DNA of 60,827 bases from Paraburkholderia phosphatilytica (GTDB lineage: Bacteria; Pseudomonadota; Gammaproteobacteria; Burkholderiales; Burkholderiaceae), in the NCBI RefSeq assembly GCF_003443895.1, contig NZ_QQOA01000045.1:1-60827 (forward strand), given 5' to 3'. The notes under the pieces were generated by a model, which searched no databases, was not told the origin of the DNA, and saw nothing but the letters and a program-made list of their open reading frames with translations. Positions 9,281-17,374 of the stretch are shown one piece after another (position 1 is the first letter of the stretch; every line of letters begins with the position of its first letter). The position numbers were made by a program, and so were the translations under genes.

Positions 9281-10084
9281 TCAGATGAAGTTCAACGCGA
9301 TCCCGCCGAGCGGACCGTAGTCGACATGGAAGGTATCGCCGGCACGCGCGGCGATCGGACTCGTGAACGAACCACTCAGGATCACGTCGTTCGCGTTCAG
9401 GCTTTCGTCGTACGGCGCGATCTTGTTCGCGAGCCACGCGACGCCCGTCGCTGGGTGGTTCAGCACCGCGGCCGCCAGCCCGCTCTCCTCGACCGCGCCG
9501 TTCCGGTACAGCAGCGCGCCGACCCAGCGCAGATCGACGTCGAGCGGCCGTACCGGCCGACCGCCGAGCACCACGCCCGCATTTGCCGCGAAATCGGAGA
9601 TCGTGTCGAACACCTTGCGGGGCGCCTTCGTTTCACGATCGAACTGCTCGATGCGCGCGTCGATGATCTCGATCGCGGGCGTCACGTAGGCGGTCGCATC
9701 GAGCACGTCGAACAGCGTGACGCCCGGCCCCTTCAGCGGCCTGCCCAGCACGAACGCCAGCTCGACCTCGACGCGCGGTGCGATGAAACGGTCGGCGCGG
9801 ATATCCTGTCCGGCTTCGATGAACATGCTATCGAGCAGCGGCGCGTAATCGGGCTCGTCGATCTGCGACGAGCGCTGCATCGCGCGCGAGGTCAGGCCGA
9901 TCTTGCGGCCCTTGATCACGCGGCCTTCCGCGAGCTTGAGCTTCACCCACTCGCGCTGGATCGCATAGCCATCCTGAATGGTCATCTCCGGATAGGCCGC
10001 CGAGAAATGCCGCAGCTGCGTGCGGGTCTTCTCCGCCTGATCGAGCTGCGCCGCGAGTTCGCGAATGGTCTTCTGGTCCAGCAT
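9281..10084 (-). CDS. hpaH: 2-oxo-hept-4-ene-1,7-dioate hydratase
   Basis: 267 aa. The ATG at 10084 has GGGAG upstream; earlier in-frame codons have no ribosome site. The protein belongs to the MhpD/HpaH hydratase family related to fumarylacetoacetate hydrolase. Conserved stretches include GRVIKGRKIGLTSRAMQ, the metal-ligand segment APRVEVELAFVLG and AWLANKIAPYDESL. The enzyme adds water to 2-oxo-hept-4-ene-1,7-dioate to give the substrate of HpaI. It starts 2 bases after the hpaF stop codon and its stop lies 9 bases before the hpaI ATG, so translation is tightly linked. Confidence 0.93.
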   Translation of the reverse strand: MLDQKTIRELAAQLDQAEKTRTQLRHFSAAYPEMTIQDGYAIQREWVKLKLAEGRVIKGRKIGLTSRAMQRSSQIDEPDYAPLLDSMFIEAGQDIRADRFIAPRVEVELAFVLGRPLKGPGVTLFDVLDATAYVTPAIEIIDARIEQFDRETKAPRKVFDTISDFAANAGVVLGGRPVRPLDVDLRWVGALLYRNGAVEESGLAAAVLNHPATGVAWLANKIAPYDESLNANDVILSGSFTSPIAARAGDTFHVDYGPLGGIALNFI

Positions 10085-10086
10085 GT

Positions 10087-10503
10087 TCACTCTCCCTGAA
10101 GCGCCCGCGACTTCAGCCGCGCGTGAAGACTGTTGTGCTTCCACGTACCGGCCTCGCTGAATTCGTTGATTTCGAGCGACAGCGCCAGCCCCTGTTGCTC
10201 GAACTCAAGTTCGAAGTGCTGTTTGATGATGCCGAACAGCGCGTCGCCCGTCGCTTTCTTGACCGCGTCCGACCGGCCTGCGCCGATCTTCAGGTTCGCG
10301 TGCAGGAATGCGGCGTCGGGACGCCCGTCGGCGACGCAGAACTGCTCGCAGCGCAGCGCGCGCACGCGGATACCGCCGGTCGGATAGACCCGTTCGTTGC
10401 CATTACGCTGCGCATCGAGGCTGCCCGCAAGCTTCGCGCACAGTTCGCCGATGCTGCGGTCGCCGGCGAGATTCGCGCTGTATTCAAGTGTCAGGTGCGG
10501 CAC
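10087..10503 (-). CDS. hpaF: 5-carboxymethyl-2-hydroxymuconate isomerase
   Basis: 138 aa, starting at GTG (10503) with AAGGAG 5 bases upstream. The start is certain because the product then begins (M)PHLTLEYSANL and Pro at position 2 is the catalytic base of this tautomerase-superfamily enzyme. Later family segments include SLEINEFSEAGTWKHNSLHARL. The enzyme isomerises 5-carboxymethyl-2-hydroxymuconate to 2-oxo-hept-3-ene-1,7-dioate precursors before the hydratase. The gene lies between hpaD (20 bp away) and hpaH (2 bp away). The non-ATG start could mislead automated gene callers into a much longer frame. Confidence 0.92.
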   Translation of the reverse strand: MPHLTLEYSANLAGDRSIGELCAKLAGSLDAQRNGNERVYPTGGIRVRALRCEQFCVADGRPDAAFLHANLKIGAGRSDAVKKATGDALFGIIKQHFELEFEQQGLALSLEINEFSEAGTWKHNSLHARLKSRALQGE

Positions 10504-10523
10504 ATCGGCTCCTTGTCGGTCGG

Positions 10524-11387
10524 TCAGGCGGGCAGCGGCATCACGGGGAAGATCGCATTGATCTGCCCCGTGCCGGAGCTGCCGAAATACGGCGTGACGA
10601 CTTCGGCCTTGCCGGCGTAACGATCCCAGCCGAGCGCGCCCAGCAGCATCGCGGTGTCGTGCATGCCGCCTTCGCCCCAGCACTTCTCGTTGTAGAGCGG
10701 CAGCATCTTGCAGAAGGTCGACCAGTCGCCCTTTTCCCACAACGACACGACATGACGGTCGGTCTCTTCGAGAAACGGATCCCAGACCTTGTGCATGAAC
10801 TGCTCGGCGGTGCCGTTGTTCGCGAAGTGGTGGCTGAGCGACCCGCTCGCGAGAATCGCGACCGTGCCGTCGTAGTGCTCCTCGATCGCGCGGCGCACCG
10901 CGAGTCCGAAGCGTGCGCTCGTCTCGAGGTCGTGCCACATGCACCAGCCCGCTACCGATACGGTGCGAAAATGCTGATCGGCATTCATGTAGCGCATCGG
11001 CACCAGAGTGCCGTATTCGAGTTCGAGCGTCGTGTCGCTGTGCGCGCGCGTCTTCACGCCGATTGCGTTCGCCGTTTCGGCGATCAGGTGACCGAGCGCG
11101 GGGTTGCCCGGAAACGCGTAGGGCATGTTCCGGATGAAGTGCGGCAACTCGTTGCTCGTGTACGTACCCGCGAACGTCGGCGCGCAGTTGATGTGATAGT
11201 CGCTGTTCACGAGCCAGTGCACGTCGAACACGACGATCGTGTCGACACCCAGCTCACGGCAGCGCCGGCCGATCTCGTGGTGGCCGTCGATCGCCGGCTG
11301 CCGGCAACCTTTGTGAGGTCCATCCAGTTCGGACAGATACAGCGAAGGAACGTGCGTCACCTTCGCTGCCAATGCCAGTTTGCCCAT
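10524..11387 (-). CDS. hpaD: 3,4-dihydroxyphenylacetate 2,3-dioxygenase, LigB type
   Basis: 287 aa. The ATG at 11387 (MGKLALAAKVTHVPS) has AAGGAG 7 bases upstream; ATGs at 11429 and 11402 would add non-conserved residues. The protein belongs to the class III (LigB) extradiol ring-cleavage dioxygenases. His12 (THVPS) and His57 (FDVHW) are in the positions of the Fe(II)-binding histidines, and SGSLSHHFANN supplies the usual second-shell histidines. It opens the ring of homoprotocatechuate to 5-carboxymethyl-2-hydroxymuconate semialdehyde. It lies between hpaE and hpaF as in other hpa operons. Confidence 0.93.
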   Translation of the reverse strand: MGKLALAAKVTHVPSLYLSELDGPHKGCRQPAIDGHHEIGRRCRELGVDTIVVFDVHWLVNSDYHINCAPTFAGTYTSNELPHFIRNMPYAFPGNPALGHLIAETANAIGVKTRAHSDTTLELEYGTLVPMRYMNADQHFRTVSVAGWCMWHDLETSARFGLAVRRAIEEHYDGTVAILASGSLSHHFANNGTAEQFMHKVWDPFLEETDRHVVSLWEKGDWSTFCKMLPLYNEKCWGEGGMHDTAMLLGALGWDRYAGKAEVVTPYFGSSGTGQINAIFPVMPLPA

Positions 11388-11471
11388 CGCTGTCTCCTTC
11401 ATGTCTTCGCGCCGCGGCTCGCTTTGCACCGCGAGCTGCGCGTTTTTGCCTGCGGGCGTAGCCGGTCCCGC

Positions 11472-12929
11472 TCAGACGCCCCAGCGGGGGATGTGGTGCG
11501 AGCCGAGCGACACGCAGACGTTTTTCGGTTCGAGGAACACTTCGTAGCTCCACGTGCCGCCCTCGCGCCCGACGCCGGATGCCTTCGTGCCGCCGAACGG
11601 CTGACGCAGATCGCGTACGTTCTGGCTGTTGACGAAGCACATGCCCGCTTCGATCCCCGCCGCCAAGCGGTGCGCGCGGCCGGCGTTTTCGGTCCACACA
11701 TAGCTCGACAGCCCATATGCGATGTCGTTCGCGATGCGGATGGCGTCCGCTTCGTCGTCGAATGGAATCAGGCACGCAACCGGCCCGAAGATCTCTTCCT
11801 GCGCGATCCGCATGCGATTGTCGACATCGACGAACACGGTCGGCGCGACGAAGTTGCCGTTGCGCATCGAATCCGGCAACGCGGGCAGATCGAGTCCGCC
11901 GCACGCGAGCGTCGCGCCTTCCTTCGGACCCAGTTCGATGTAGCTGCGCACCTTCGCAAGATGCCCCTGGCTGATCATCGGGCCGACGATCGTGCTGTCG
12001 CCAAGCGGGTCGCCGACGCTCAGGCGCTTCGCGCGCTCGACAAAGCGTTCCGCGAACGTCGCGTAGATCGACTTCTGCACGAGGATGCGCGAACCCGCCG
12101 TGCAACGCTCGCCGTTGTTCGAGAAGATCATGAATATCGCGGCATCGAGCGCGCGTTCGAAGTCGGCATCGTCGAAGATCACGAACGGCGACTTGCCGCC
12201 CAGTTCCATCGAGAACTTCTTCAGGCCGGCCGTCTGCACGATCCGGTTGCCCGTCGCGGTCGAACCGGTGAACGACACCGCGCGCACGTAGGGATGCGCG
12301 ACGAGCGGCTCGCCCGTCTCCTTGCCGTACCCGTGCACGACGTTCAGCACGCCGGCCGGAATGCCCGCTTCCATGGCCAGCTGTCCGAGCATCGCCGCGG
12401 TCAGCGGCGACAGTTCGCTCATCTTCAGCACCGCCGTGTTGCCGAACGCGAGACACGGCGCCACCTTCCACGTGGCCGTCATGAACGGCACATTCCACGG
12501 CGAAATCAGCGCGCACACGCCGACCGGATGAAACAGCGTGTAGTTCAGATGCGTGTCGGTGGGATAGGTGTGGCCATCCACGCGCACGCACATCTCGGCG
12601 AAATAGGTGAAATTGTCCGCGGCGCGCGGCACCAGCTGCTTGCGCGTCTGCGAGATCGTCTGGCCGGTATCCTTCGTTTCGGTCTCGGAGAGTTCGGGCA
12701 CGTTCTTCACGATCAGCTCGCCCAGCCGGCGGATCAGTTTCGCTCGCTCCGCAGCCGGCTTGTCGGCCCACGCCGGAAATGCCTCTTTCGCCGCCTGCAC
12801 CGCGGCGGCGACATCCGCGGCCGTACCGCTCGCCACCTCGGCCAGGACTTCCTGAGTCGCGGGATTGACCGTTTCGAAGTAGTCGCGCGCCGCCGCCGGC
12901 TTGCCGTTGATCAGATGTTCAATTCGCAT
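11472..12929 (-). CDS. hpaE: 5-carboxymethyl-2-hydroxymuconate semialdehyde dehydrogenase
   Basis: 485 aa, full-length ALDH with GGAG before the ATG. Catalytic residues are Asn146 (SPWNVPFM), Glu242 (MELGGK) and Cys276 (NNGERCTAG). The enzyme oxidises the ring-cleavage semialdehyde to 5-carboxymethyl-2-hydroxymuconate. The N-terminus MRIEHLINGKPA and the segment NGERCTAGSRILVQ are typical of HpaE. It starts 26 bp after the hpaG2 stop and precedes hpaD by 84 bp. Confidence 0.93.
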   Translation of the reverse strand: MRIEHLINGKPAAARDYFETVNPATQEVLAEVASGTAADVAAAVQAAKEAFPAWADKPAAERAKLIRRLGELIVKNVPELSETETKDTGQTISQTRKQLVPRAADNFTYFAEMCVRVDGHTYPTDTHLNYTLFHPVGVCALISPWNVPFMTATWKVAPCLAFGNTAVLKMSELSPLTAAMLGQLAMEAGIPAGVLNVVHGYGKETGEPLVAHPYVRAVSFTGSTATGNRIVQTAGLKKFSMELGGKSPFVIFDDADFERALDAAIFMIFSNNGERCTAGSRILVQKSIYATFAERFVERAKRLSVGDPLGDSTIVGPMISQGHLAKVRSYIELGPKEGATLACGGLDLPALPDSMRNGNFVAPTVFVDVDNRMRIAQEEIFGPVACLIPFDDEADAIRIANDIAYGLSSYVWTENAGRAHRLAAGIEAGMCFVNSQNVRDLRQPFGGTKASGVGREGGTWSYEVFLEPKNVCVSLGSHHIPRWGV

Positions 12930-12955
12930 CGTGTTCTCCAGTCAGACACACGCCA

Positions 12956-13714
12956 TCAGACGCGGCCAAAGTCCGCGTCCGAAGCAATCGTATTGACGAG
13001 ACGCCCGAGACCGTCGATCTCGCAGACCACCTCGTCGCCCACCACGACATCGGCAACGCCTTCCGGCGTGCCGGTCAGGATCACGTCGCCGGGCGCGAGC
13101 GTCATGAAGCCGCTCAGATACTCGATAAGCGCCGGGATATCCGTGACCAGATCGCAGGTACTGCCGCGCTGCCGAAGCTCGCCGTTGACGTAGGTGCGCA
13201 GCTCCAGTTGCGTGACGTCGGCAACATCGGCGGCATCCACGAACCATGGGCCCAGCACCGTGCCGCCATCGCGATTCTTCACGCGCAGGTTCGGACGGTA
13301 GTAGTTCTCGAGATAGTCGCGGATCGCGTAGTCGTTCGCGATCATGTAGCCCGCGACATGCTGCATCGCGTCCGCGCGCGGCACGTTCCGCGCGGGCCGG
13401 CCGATCACGACCGCGAGCTCGCACTCGTAGTGCATAAACGTGACGTCCGACGGCCGTCGCGTGAAACCGCGATGACCGACCACCGAGCCCGGCCCCTTGA
13501 GAAACACGAGCGGCTCCTCCTGCTTGCCGAACTGCAACTCCTTCGCATGCTCCGCATAGTTCAGACCGAGCGCGAAGATCGTGCCGGTGTCGATCGGCGC
13601 GAGCCACACCACCTCGTCTTCACGACAGGTGCGGCCATCCGCAAGCCGCACGCCCTGCGCGTCCGGATACGCTTCATAAATCGCGCCCGCATACGCGATG
13701 CGTCCTCGTTTCAT
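12956..13714 (-). CDS. hpaG2: HpaG C-terminal-type subunit: isomerase/decarboxylase of the homoprotocatechuate pathway
   Basis: 252 aa, fumarylacetoacetate-hydrolase fold. The ATG at 13714 overlaps the stop of the upstream gene (ATGA) and has GGGGAG upstream. Metal-site segments are visible: MHYECELAVVIGRPA near residue 95, and GDVILTGTPEGVADV near the C-terminus. In the E. coli pathway one bifunctional HpaG protein has two homologous halves; here they are two genes. The enzyme decarboxylates 5-oxopent-3-ene-1,2,5-tricarboxylate and isomerises the product. Its position before hpaE fits. Confidence 0.9.
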   Translation of the reverse strand: MKRGRIAYAGAIYEAYPDAQGVRLADGRTCREDEVVWLAPIDTGTIFALGLNYAEHAKELQFGKQEEPLVFLKGPGSVVGHRGFTRRPSDVTFMHYECELAVVIGRPARNVPRADAMQHVAGYMIANDYAIRDYLENYYRPNLRVKNRDGGTVLGPWFVDAADVADVTQLELRTYVNGELRQRGSTCDLVTDIPALIEYLSGFMTLAPGDVILTGTPEGVADVVVGDEVVCEIDGLGRLVNTIASDADFGRV

Positions 13715-14484
13715 TGCGGCTCCCCATTGCGTTGAACGGCGCTGACAAACGAGACGCGCAACGGCGCCCAGCCGGCGATCGAGAACACCACCTCGTCTCC
13801 GGCGCGCACGATGGGCACGCCGTGCGGCACGCCGAGCGTCAGCACGTCGCCGGGTGCGAGCGTCATGAAGTCGGTTACGTCGGCCAGCAATTGCGCGACG
13901 CCGCGCACGGAGCTCGCGGTGCTCGCATGGAACGCTTCGCGCCCCTCGATGCACACGTCGATCGATAGCTCGTCAGGATTCCTGACATGACGACGCGCGA
14001 CCAGCGCGGGCCCGACCACACAGAAGCCATCGCGCGCGCGAAACCGTACCGACGGCCGGTAGACGCTCGCATGCGGCACAGCGAGGTCCACGACCAGCGT
14101 ATAGCCCGCGACGTAATCGAATGCGTCGCCGGGCGTGACGCGCGACGCGGTACGCCCGATCACGATGCCGAGCGATGCGCCTGCCTGCAGGCCTTCCGTG
14201 TCATCCGGCACCACGATTCGCGCGCCGTGCCCGGCCAGCGTATTGCGCGGCTTCAGATACAGCACCGGAGCCCGTGGCGGCGCCTTGTACGGCGCGGCAT
14301 GCAACGCATCGCCGAGCGCGGCAAGCGCGGCACGGTCGTTGAGCAACGTGCCGTACACCGAACCGTGAACGGGCGGCTGGCACGCGACGCCTTCCGCCAG
14401 CAGCGTGCGCACGCCGGCCGCATCGACATCGCGCGGCAGCGGCTCGTCCGCAAGGTGCAGCCTGTGATCGCAGAGTGTGAACAT
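13711..14484 (-). CDS. hpaG1: HpaG N-terminal-type subunit of the homoprotocatechuate isomerase/decarboxylase
   Basis: 257 aa, first gene of the hpa operon, again with the fumarylacetoacetate-hydrolase fold (LYLKPRNTLAGHG, GASLGIVIGRTASRV, MTLAPGDVLTLGVPHGVP). The start has GGGAG about 10 bases upstream. It overlaps hpaG2 by 4 bp. It corresponds to the N-terminal half of fused HpaG. The intergenic region to divergent hpaR holds a perfect-arm dyad (14509-14522) just upstream of this start. Confidence 0.9.
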   Translation of the reverse strand: MFTLCDHRLHLADEPLPRDVDAAGVRTLLAEGVACQPPVHGSVYGTLLNDRAALAALGDALHAAPYKAPPRAPVLYLKPRNTLAGHGARIVVPDDTEGLQAGASLGIVIGRTASRVTPGDAFDYVAGYTLVVDLAVPHASVYRPSVRFRARDGFCVVGPALVARRHVRNPDELSIDVCIEGREAFHASTASSVRGVAQLLADVTDFMTLAPGDVLTLGVPHGVPIVRAGDEVVFSIAGWAPLRVSFVSAVQRNGEPQ

Positions 14485-14508
14485 CGCTGTACGTCTCCCG
14501 CTTAATTC

Positions 14509-14522
14509 ACTAACATATTAGT
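14509..14522. promoter_or_regulatory. Candidate HpaR operator
   Basis: ACTAACATATTAGT is an inverted repeat with 5-bp arms (ACTAA/TTAGT) around 4 bases, in an AT-rich stretch of the 133-bp hpaG1-hpaR divergent region. Its size fits a MarR-family dimer, and it overlaps a possible -10 (TAATAT, minus strand) for the hpa operon. Confidence 0.65.
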
Positions 14523-14617
14523 ATTATTCTGCCTGCTATGATTCGCCGTCAAGCATCTTCCGCTTTACAGCGGGTTTTCCCGCAGCCCTTTTCCCATTCA
14601 ATCGATCAGCTTTCACC

Positions 14618-15064
14618 ATGGGCGCTTCGACTGCCAAACGCGCGCTACACCGCAATCTGCCGATGCTGTTGCTGCAGGCACGGGAAAAACTGATGGAACG
14701 CTTCCGCCCGCTGCTGAACGCGCACGGGCTCACGGAACAGCAATGGCGCGTGATCCGCGCACTGCACGAGCACGGCCCGCTGGAACCGCGCCAGATTTCC
14801 ATCCTCTGCACGATCTCGAGCCCCAGCATGGCGGGCGTGCTCGCGCGTATGGAAGCAATGGAACTCGTGACGAAGGAACGTTTCGAAGACGACCAGCGCC
14901 GCGTGCGCGTGTCGCTCACACCGGTCAGCGTCGGCATCGTCGAAAGCCTCTCCACCGACGTCGAGGCGAACTATCGCGAACTCGAACGCGATATCGGCAA
15001 GCACGTTCTCGAAGACGTCTACCAGGCAGTCGACCGGCTGCTCGCGGAACTCGACTCGAAGTGA
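14618..15064 (+). CDS. hpaR: HpaR, MarR-family repressor of homoprotocatechuate degradation
   Basis: 148 aa, the family's usual length. A winged helix covers about residues 35-105: LTEQQWRVIRALHEHGPLEPRQISILC and the wing segment KERFEDDQRRVRVSLT. The N-terminal segment LPMLLLQAREKLMERFRP is characteristic of HpaR. It is divergent from the catabolic operon, sharing the 133-bp region that holds the dyad at 14509-14522. The family releases DNA on binding the aromatic acid substrate. A candidate minus-strand promoter lies just past its 3' end and would give antisense RNA. Confidence 0.92.
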   Translation: MGASTAKRALHRNLPMLLLQAREKLMERFRPLLNAHGLTEQQWRVIRALHEHGPLEPRQISILCTISSPSMAGVLARMEAMELVTKERFEDDQRRVRVSLTPVSVGIVESLSTDVEANYRELERDIGKHVLEDVYQAVDRLLAELDSK

Positions 15065-15159
15065 GCGACAGGCGGTATCGCGGATCTCAGCTGCGTCATC
15101 TCGTCCGCAGCGAACGCTCGGACTCCCGGGTCCACTCTAGGTAAAGCGCGCCGCCCGCG

Positions 15160-15175
15160 TTAGCCCGAATCGGCA
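15160..15175 (-). promoter_or_regulatory. Candidate AraC-type activator box, copy 3, directed antisense to hpaR
   Basis: The plus strand reads TTAGCCCGAATCGGCA, one mismatch from copy 2. On the minus strand a possible -10 (CTAGAG, 15140-15135) lies 20 bp downstream, the same spacing as copy 1. No minus-strand gene starts here before hpaR (plus, ending at 15064), so transcription would enter hpaR antisense and could continue into hpaG1. Confidence 0.5.
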
Positions 15176-15217
15176 GTCCGTTGCAACGCACGGGGCGATG
15201 CTGTTCGAGACACCAGC

Positions 15218-16045
15218 TCAAGCGCGCCCGAGGCCGCGCCGCCGCAGCCGTTCGCAGGCAACCAGCAGCAGCGTCGAAAACAGCACCAGCACCGTCGCGA
15301 GCGCGACGATGGTCGGCGTAATGCTGTCGCGGATGCCGCTGAACATCTGGCGCGGAATCGTCGTTTGATCCGGTCCGGCGAGAAACAGCGTGATCACCAC
15401 TTCGTCGAACGACGTCGCGAACGCGAACAGCGCGCCGGACAGCACGCCCGGCAGGATCAGCGGGAGCGTGACGCGCCGGAACGTTTCCACCTGCCCCGCC
15501 CCGAGACTCTGGCTCGCCCTGACGAGCGCGCCATCGAAGCCCTTCAGCACCGCACCGACGGTCGTCACGACGAACGGCGCGCCGAGCAGCGCATGCGCGA
15601 CGATGAGGCCGGTGAACGTGCCGGCCAGATGCAGCTTCATGTAGAACAGGTACATCCCCACCGCGACCACCACCAGCGGCGCGACGAGCGGCGACAGGAT
15701 CAACGCGGTCAGCGCCCGCTTGCCGGGAAACGTCGCACGGTCCAGGCCGAGCGCGCACAGCGTGCCGAGTACCGTCGCCAGCACGGTCGCGCTCGGCGCG
15801 ACGATGAAGCTGTTGCGGATCGCGCGCCACCAGGTATCGGAGCCGAACAGCACGCGGTACCAGTGCAGCGACCAGTGTTCGACCGGATACACGAGGAACG
15901 CATCGGCCGAAAACGACAGCGGCATCAGCGCGACGATCGGCAGTACCAGGTATGCGAGCACGCCGTAGCACAGGATGCGTTGCGCGACGTACCAGGTTTT
16001 CTCCGGCCAGCGCGCGTAGGGTTCGAAGACGGGCGTTCGACGCAT
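15218..16045 (-). CDS. ABC transporter permease, PotC/YdcV-like
   Basis: 275 aa. The ATG at 16045 lies 1 bp after the stop of the upstream permease. The protein has about six membrane helices. The permease signature loop that contacts the ATPase is near residue 185: VRASQSLGAGQVETFRRVTLPLILPG. FSFSADAFLVYPVEHWSLHWY near the N-terminus is typical of PotC-type subunits of polyamine/2-aminoethylphosphonate-type importers. It is the last gene of the ATPase-SBP-permease-permease set that follows leuCDB. No clear terminator is seen after it. Confidence 0.9.
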   Translation of the reverse strand: MRRTPVFEPYARWPEKTWYVAQRILCYGVLAYLVLPIVALMPLSFSADAFLVYPVEHWSLHWYRVLFGSDTWWRAIRNSFIVAPSATVLATVLGTLCALGLDRATFPGKRALTALILSPLVAPLVVVAVGMYLFYMKLHLAGTFTGLIVAHALLGAPFVVTTVGAVLKGFDGALVRASQSLGAGQVETFRRVTLPLILPGVLSGALFAFATSFDEVVITLFLAGPDQTTIPRQMFSGIRDSITPTIVALATVLVLFSTLLLVACERLRRRGLGRA

Positions 16046-16046
16046 C

Positions 16047-17360
16047 TCAGATCTCCGCCGCGGCAGCCGGCCGCGAAGCGGCGAGCATCCGGTACACGAT
16101 GAAGAGCAGCGCGGTTGCGCCAAGCAGCATGACGCTCAGTGCCGCTGCGAGCCCCCAGTTGATCGTCGTGTTCGTGAAGTACGCGATGTAGTAGCTGAGC
16201 ATCTGGTCGCCGGCACCGCCGAGCAGCGCCGGCGCGATGTAGTAGCCGAGCGCGCTGATGAACACCAGCAGCGCGCCCGCCGTGACACCCGGGATCGTCT
16301 GCGGCACGTACACCCGCCAGAACGCGCCGAACGGATGGCTGCCGAGCGAGATCGCCGCGCGCTGATAGCTCGCCGGAATGCCGCGCATCACCGCGAACAG
16401 CGGCAACACCAGGAACGGAATCAGGATGTGCACCATCGAAACGATCACGCCGGTGCGGTTGTAGAGCAGGTTCAACGGTGTGTCGATCAGATGCAGCGAC
16501 GCCGCGACCTTGTTGATCAGCCCTTCGCGCGGCAGCACCACCATCCACGCCGCGATCCGCACGAGGATCGACGTCCAGAACGGAATCAGCACCGCCATCA
16601 GCACCGCGCGCTGCCGGCGCTCGGGCAGCCCGGCAAGCCAGTAGGTCAGCGGATAGCCGAGCAGCACGACGATCGCGGTCACGACCGCGCTGATCCAGAA
16701 CGTGCGGCCGAGGATCGGCAGGTAGACGCCTTCGTCGTTCGGCAACGGCACGATGGCGCCGTCCGGCGCCCGTGCGTGATCGACTGCGCGCAGCAGGTAG
16801 ACCGATGTCAGCGGACGGATCGCGCGCGCGATGACCTGCCATGTTGCCTGGTCGCCCCAACGCGGGTCGACCGACAGCAGATCGCGCCGCGCGGTCTCGC
16901 CGTCGGGCTGTGCCGTGCCGCTTGCCTCGTCTTCGAGACGATGCCGCGTGCGCAGCAGCAGCACGCGCATGCCCGGCAGATCCTGGTTGAGCCGCGCGGA
17001 CGCTTCACCAAGCGTGCCGGCGTCGTCTGCCGCGACGATATCGGCCGCGACGGCGGCAAACGCGCGCGGCGGCGGCTGGTTCGTGCCATCCCAGCCGGCG
17101 AGCGCGCGCGCCGTCTGCGGAAACGCGACGGCGACGACCGGGTCCCACACTGCACGCGTCAGCAACAGCGCGATCGGCACGATGAAGAACACCAGCATGA
17201 ACACCGCGAGCGGCGCGATCAGCAGCGCCGCGCCCGCCGGATCGCCGTGCACGCGGCGCCTGCGCGCGGCACGCGGCCGCGCGCGGGACGACTGCGGCGT
17301 GGCCTCCGACGCCGATGCCACGCCCGCGCCCATTTGCGACGTACCCGACGGATTCGTCAT
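16047..17360 (-). CDS. ABC transporter permease, PotB-like, with a long extra periplasmic segment
   Basis: 437 aa from the ATG at 17360 (a TTG 12 bp upstream is possible). Usual PotB proteins have about 280-310 residues. The extra length is an Arg/Ala-rich N-terminal tail and a large hydrophilic segment (about residues 75-210) between the first membrane helix and the core permease domain. The rest is normal, with RAAISLGSHPFGAFWRVYVPQTIPG as the ATPase-contact loop. The insertion faces the periplasm by topology and could touch the binding protein; this is inference. It starts 15 bp after the binding-protein stop and ends 1 bp before the next permease. Confidence 0.88.
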   Translation of the reverse strand: MTNPSGTSQMGAGVASASEATPQSSRARPRAARRRRVHGDPAGAALLIAPLAVFMLVFFIVPIALLLTRAVWDPVVAVAFPQTARALAGWDGTNQPPPRAFAAVAADIVAADDAGTLGEASARLNQDLPGMRVLLLRTRHRLEDEASGTAQPDGETARRDLLSVDPRWGDQATWQVIARAIRPLTSVYLLRAVDHARAPDGAIVPLPNDEGVYLPILGRTFWISAVVTAIVVLLGYPLTYWLAGLPERRQRAVLMAVLIPFWTSILVRIAAWMVVLPREGLINKVAASLHLIDTPLNLLYNRTGVIVSMVHILIPFLVLPLFAVMRGIPASYQRAAISLGSHPFGAFWRVYVPQTIPGVTAGALLVFISALGYYIAPALLGGAGDQMLSYYIAYFTNTTINWGLAAALSVMLLGATALLFIVYRMLAASRPAAAAEI

Positions 17361-17374
17361 CGCGCGCACCAAGG

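Noticed and set aside
10308..13193. 961-codon plus-strand open frame across hpaF-hpaD-hpaE
   Set aside because: Despite its length it is the reverse complement of three enzymes with intact catalytic residues; no start signal or recognisable domain.
14645..15004. 119-codon minus-strand ORF antisense to hpaR as the target of the third AraC-type box
   Set aside because: It has shadow-type composition and lacks a ribosome site; I keep the antisense transcript idea but not this protein.
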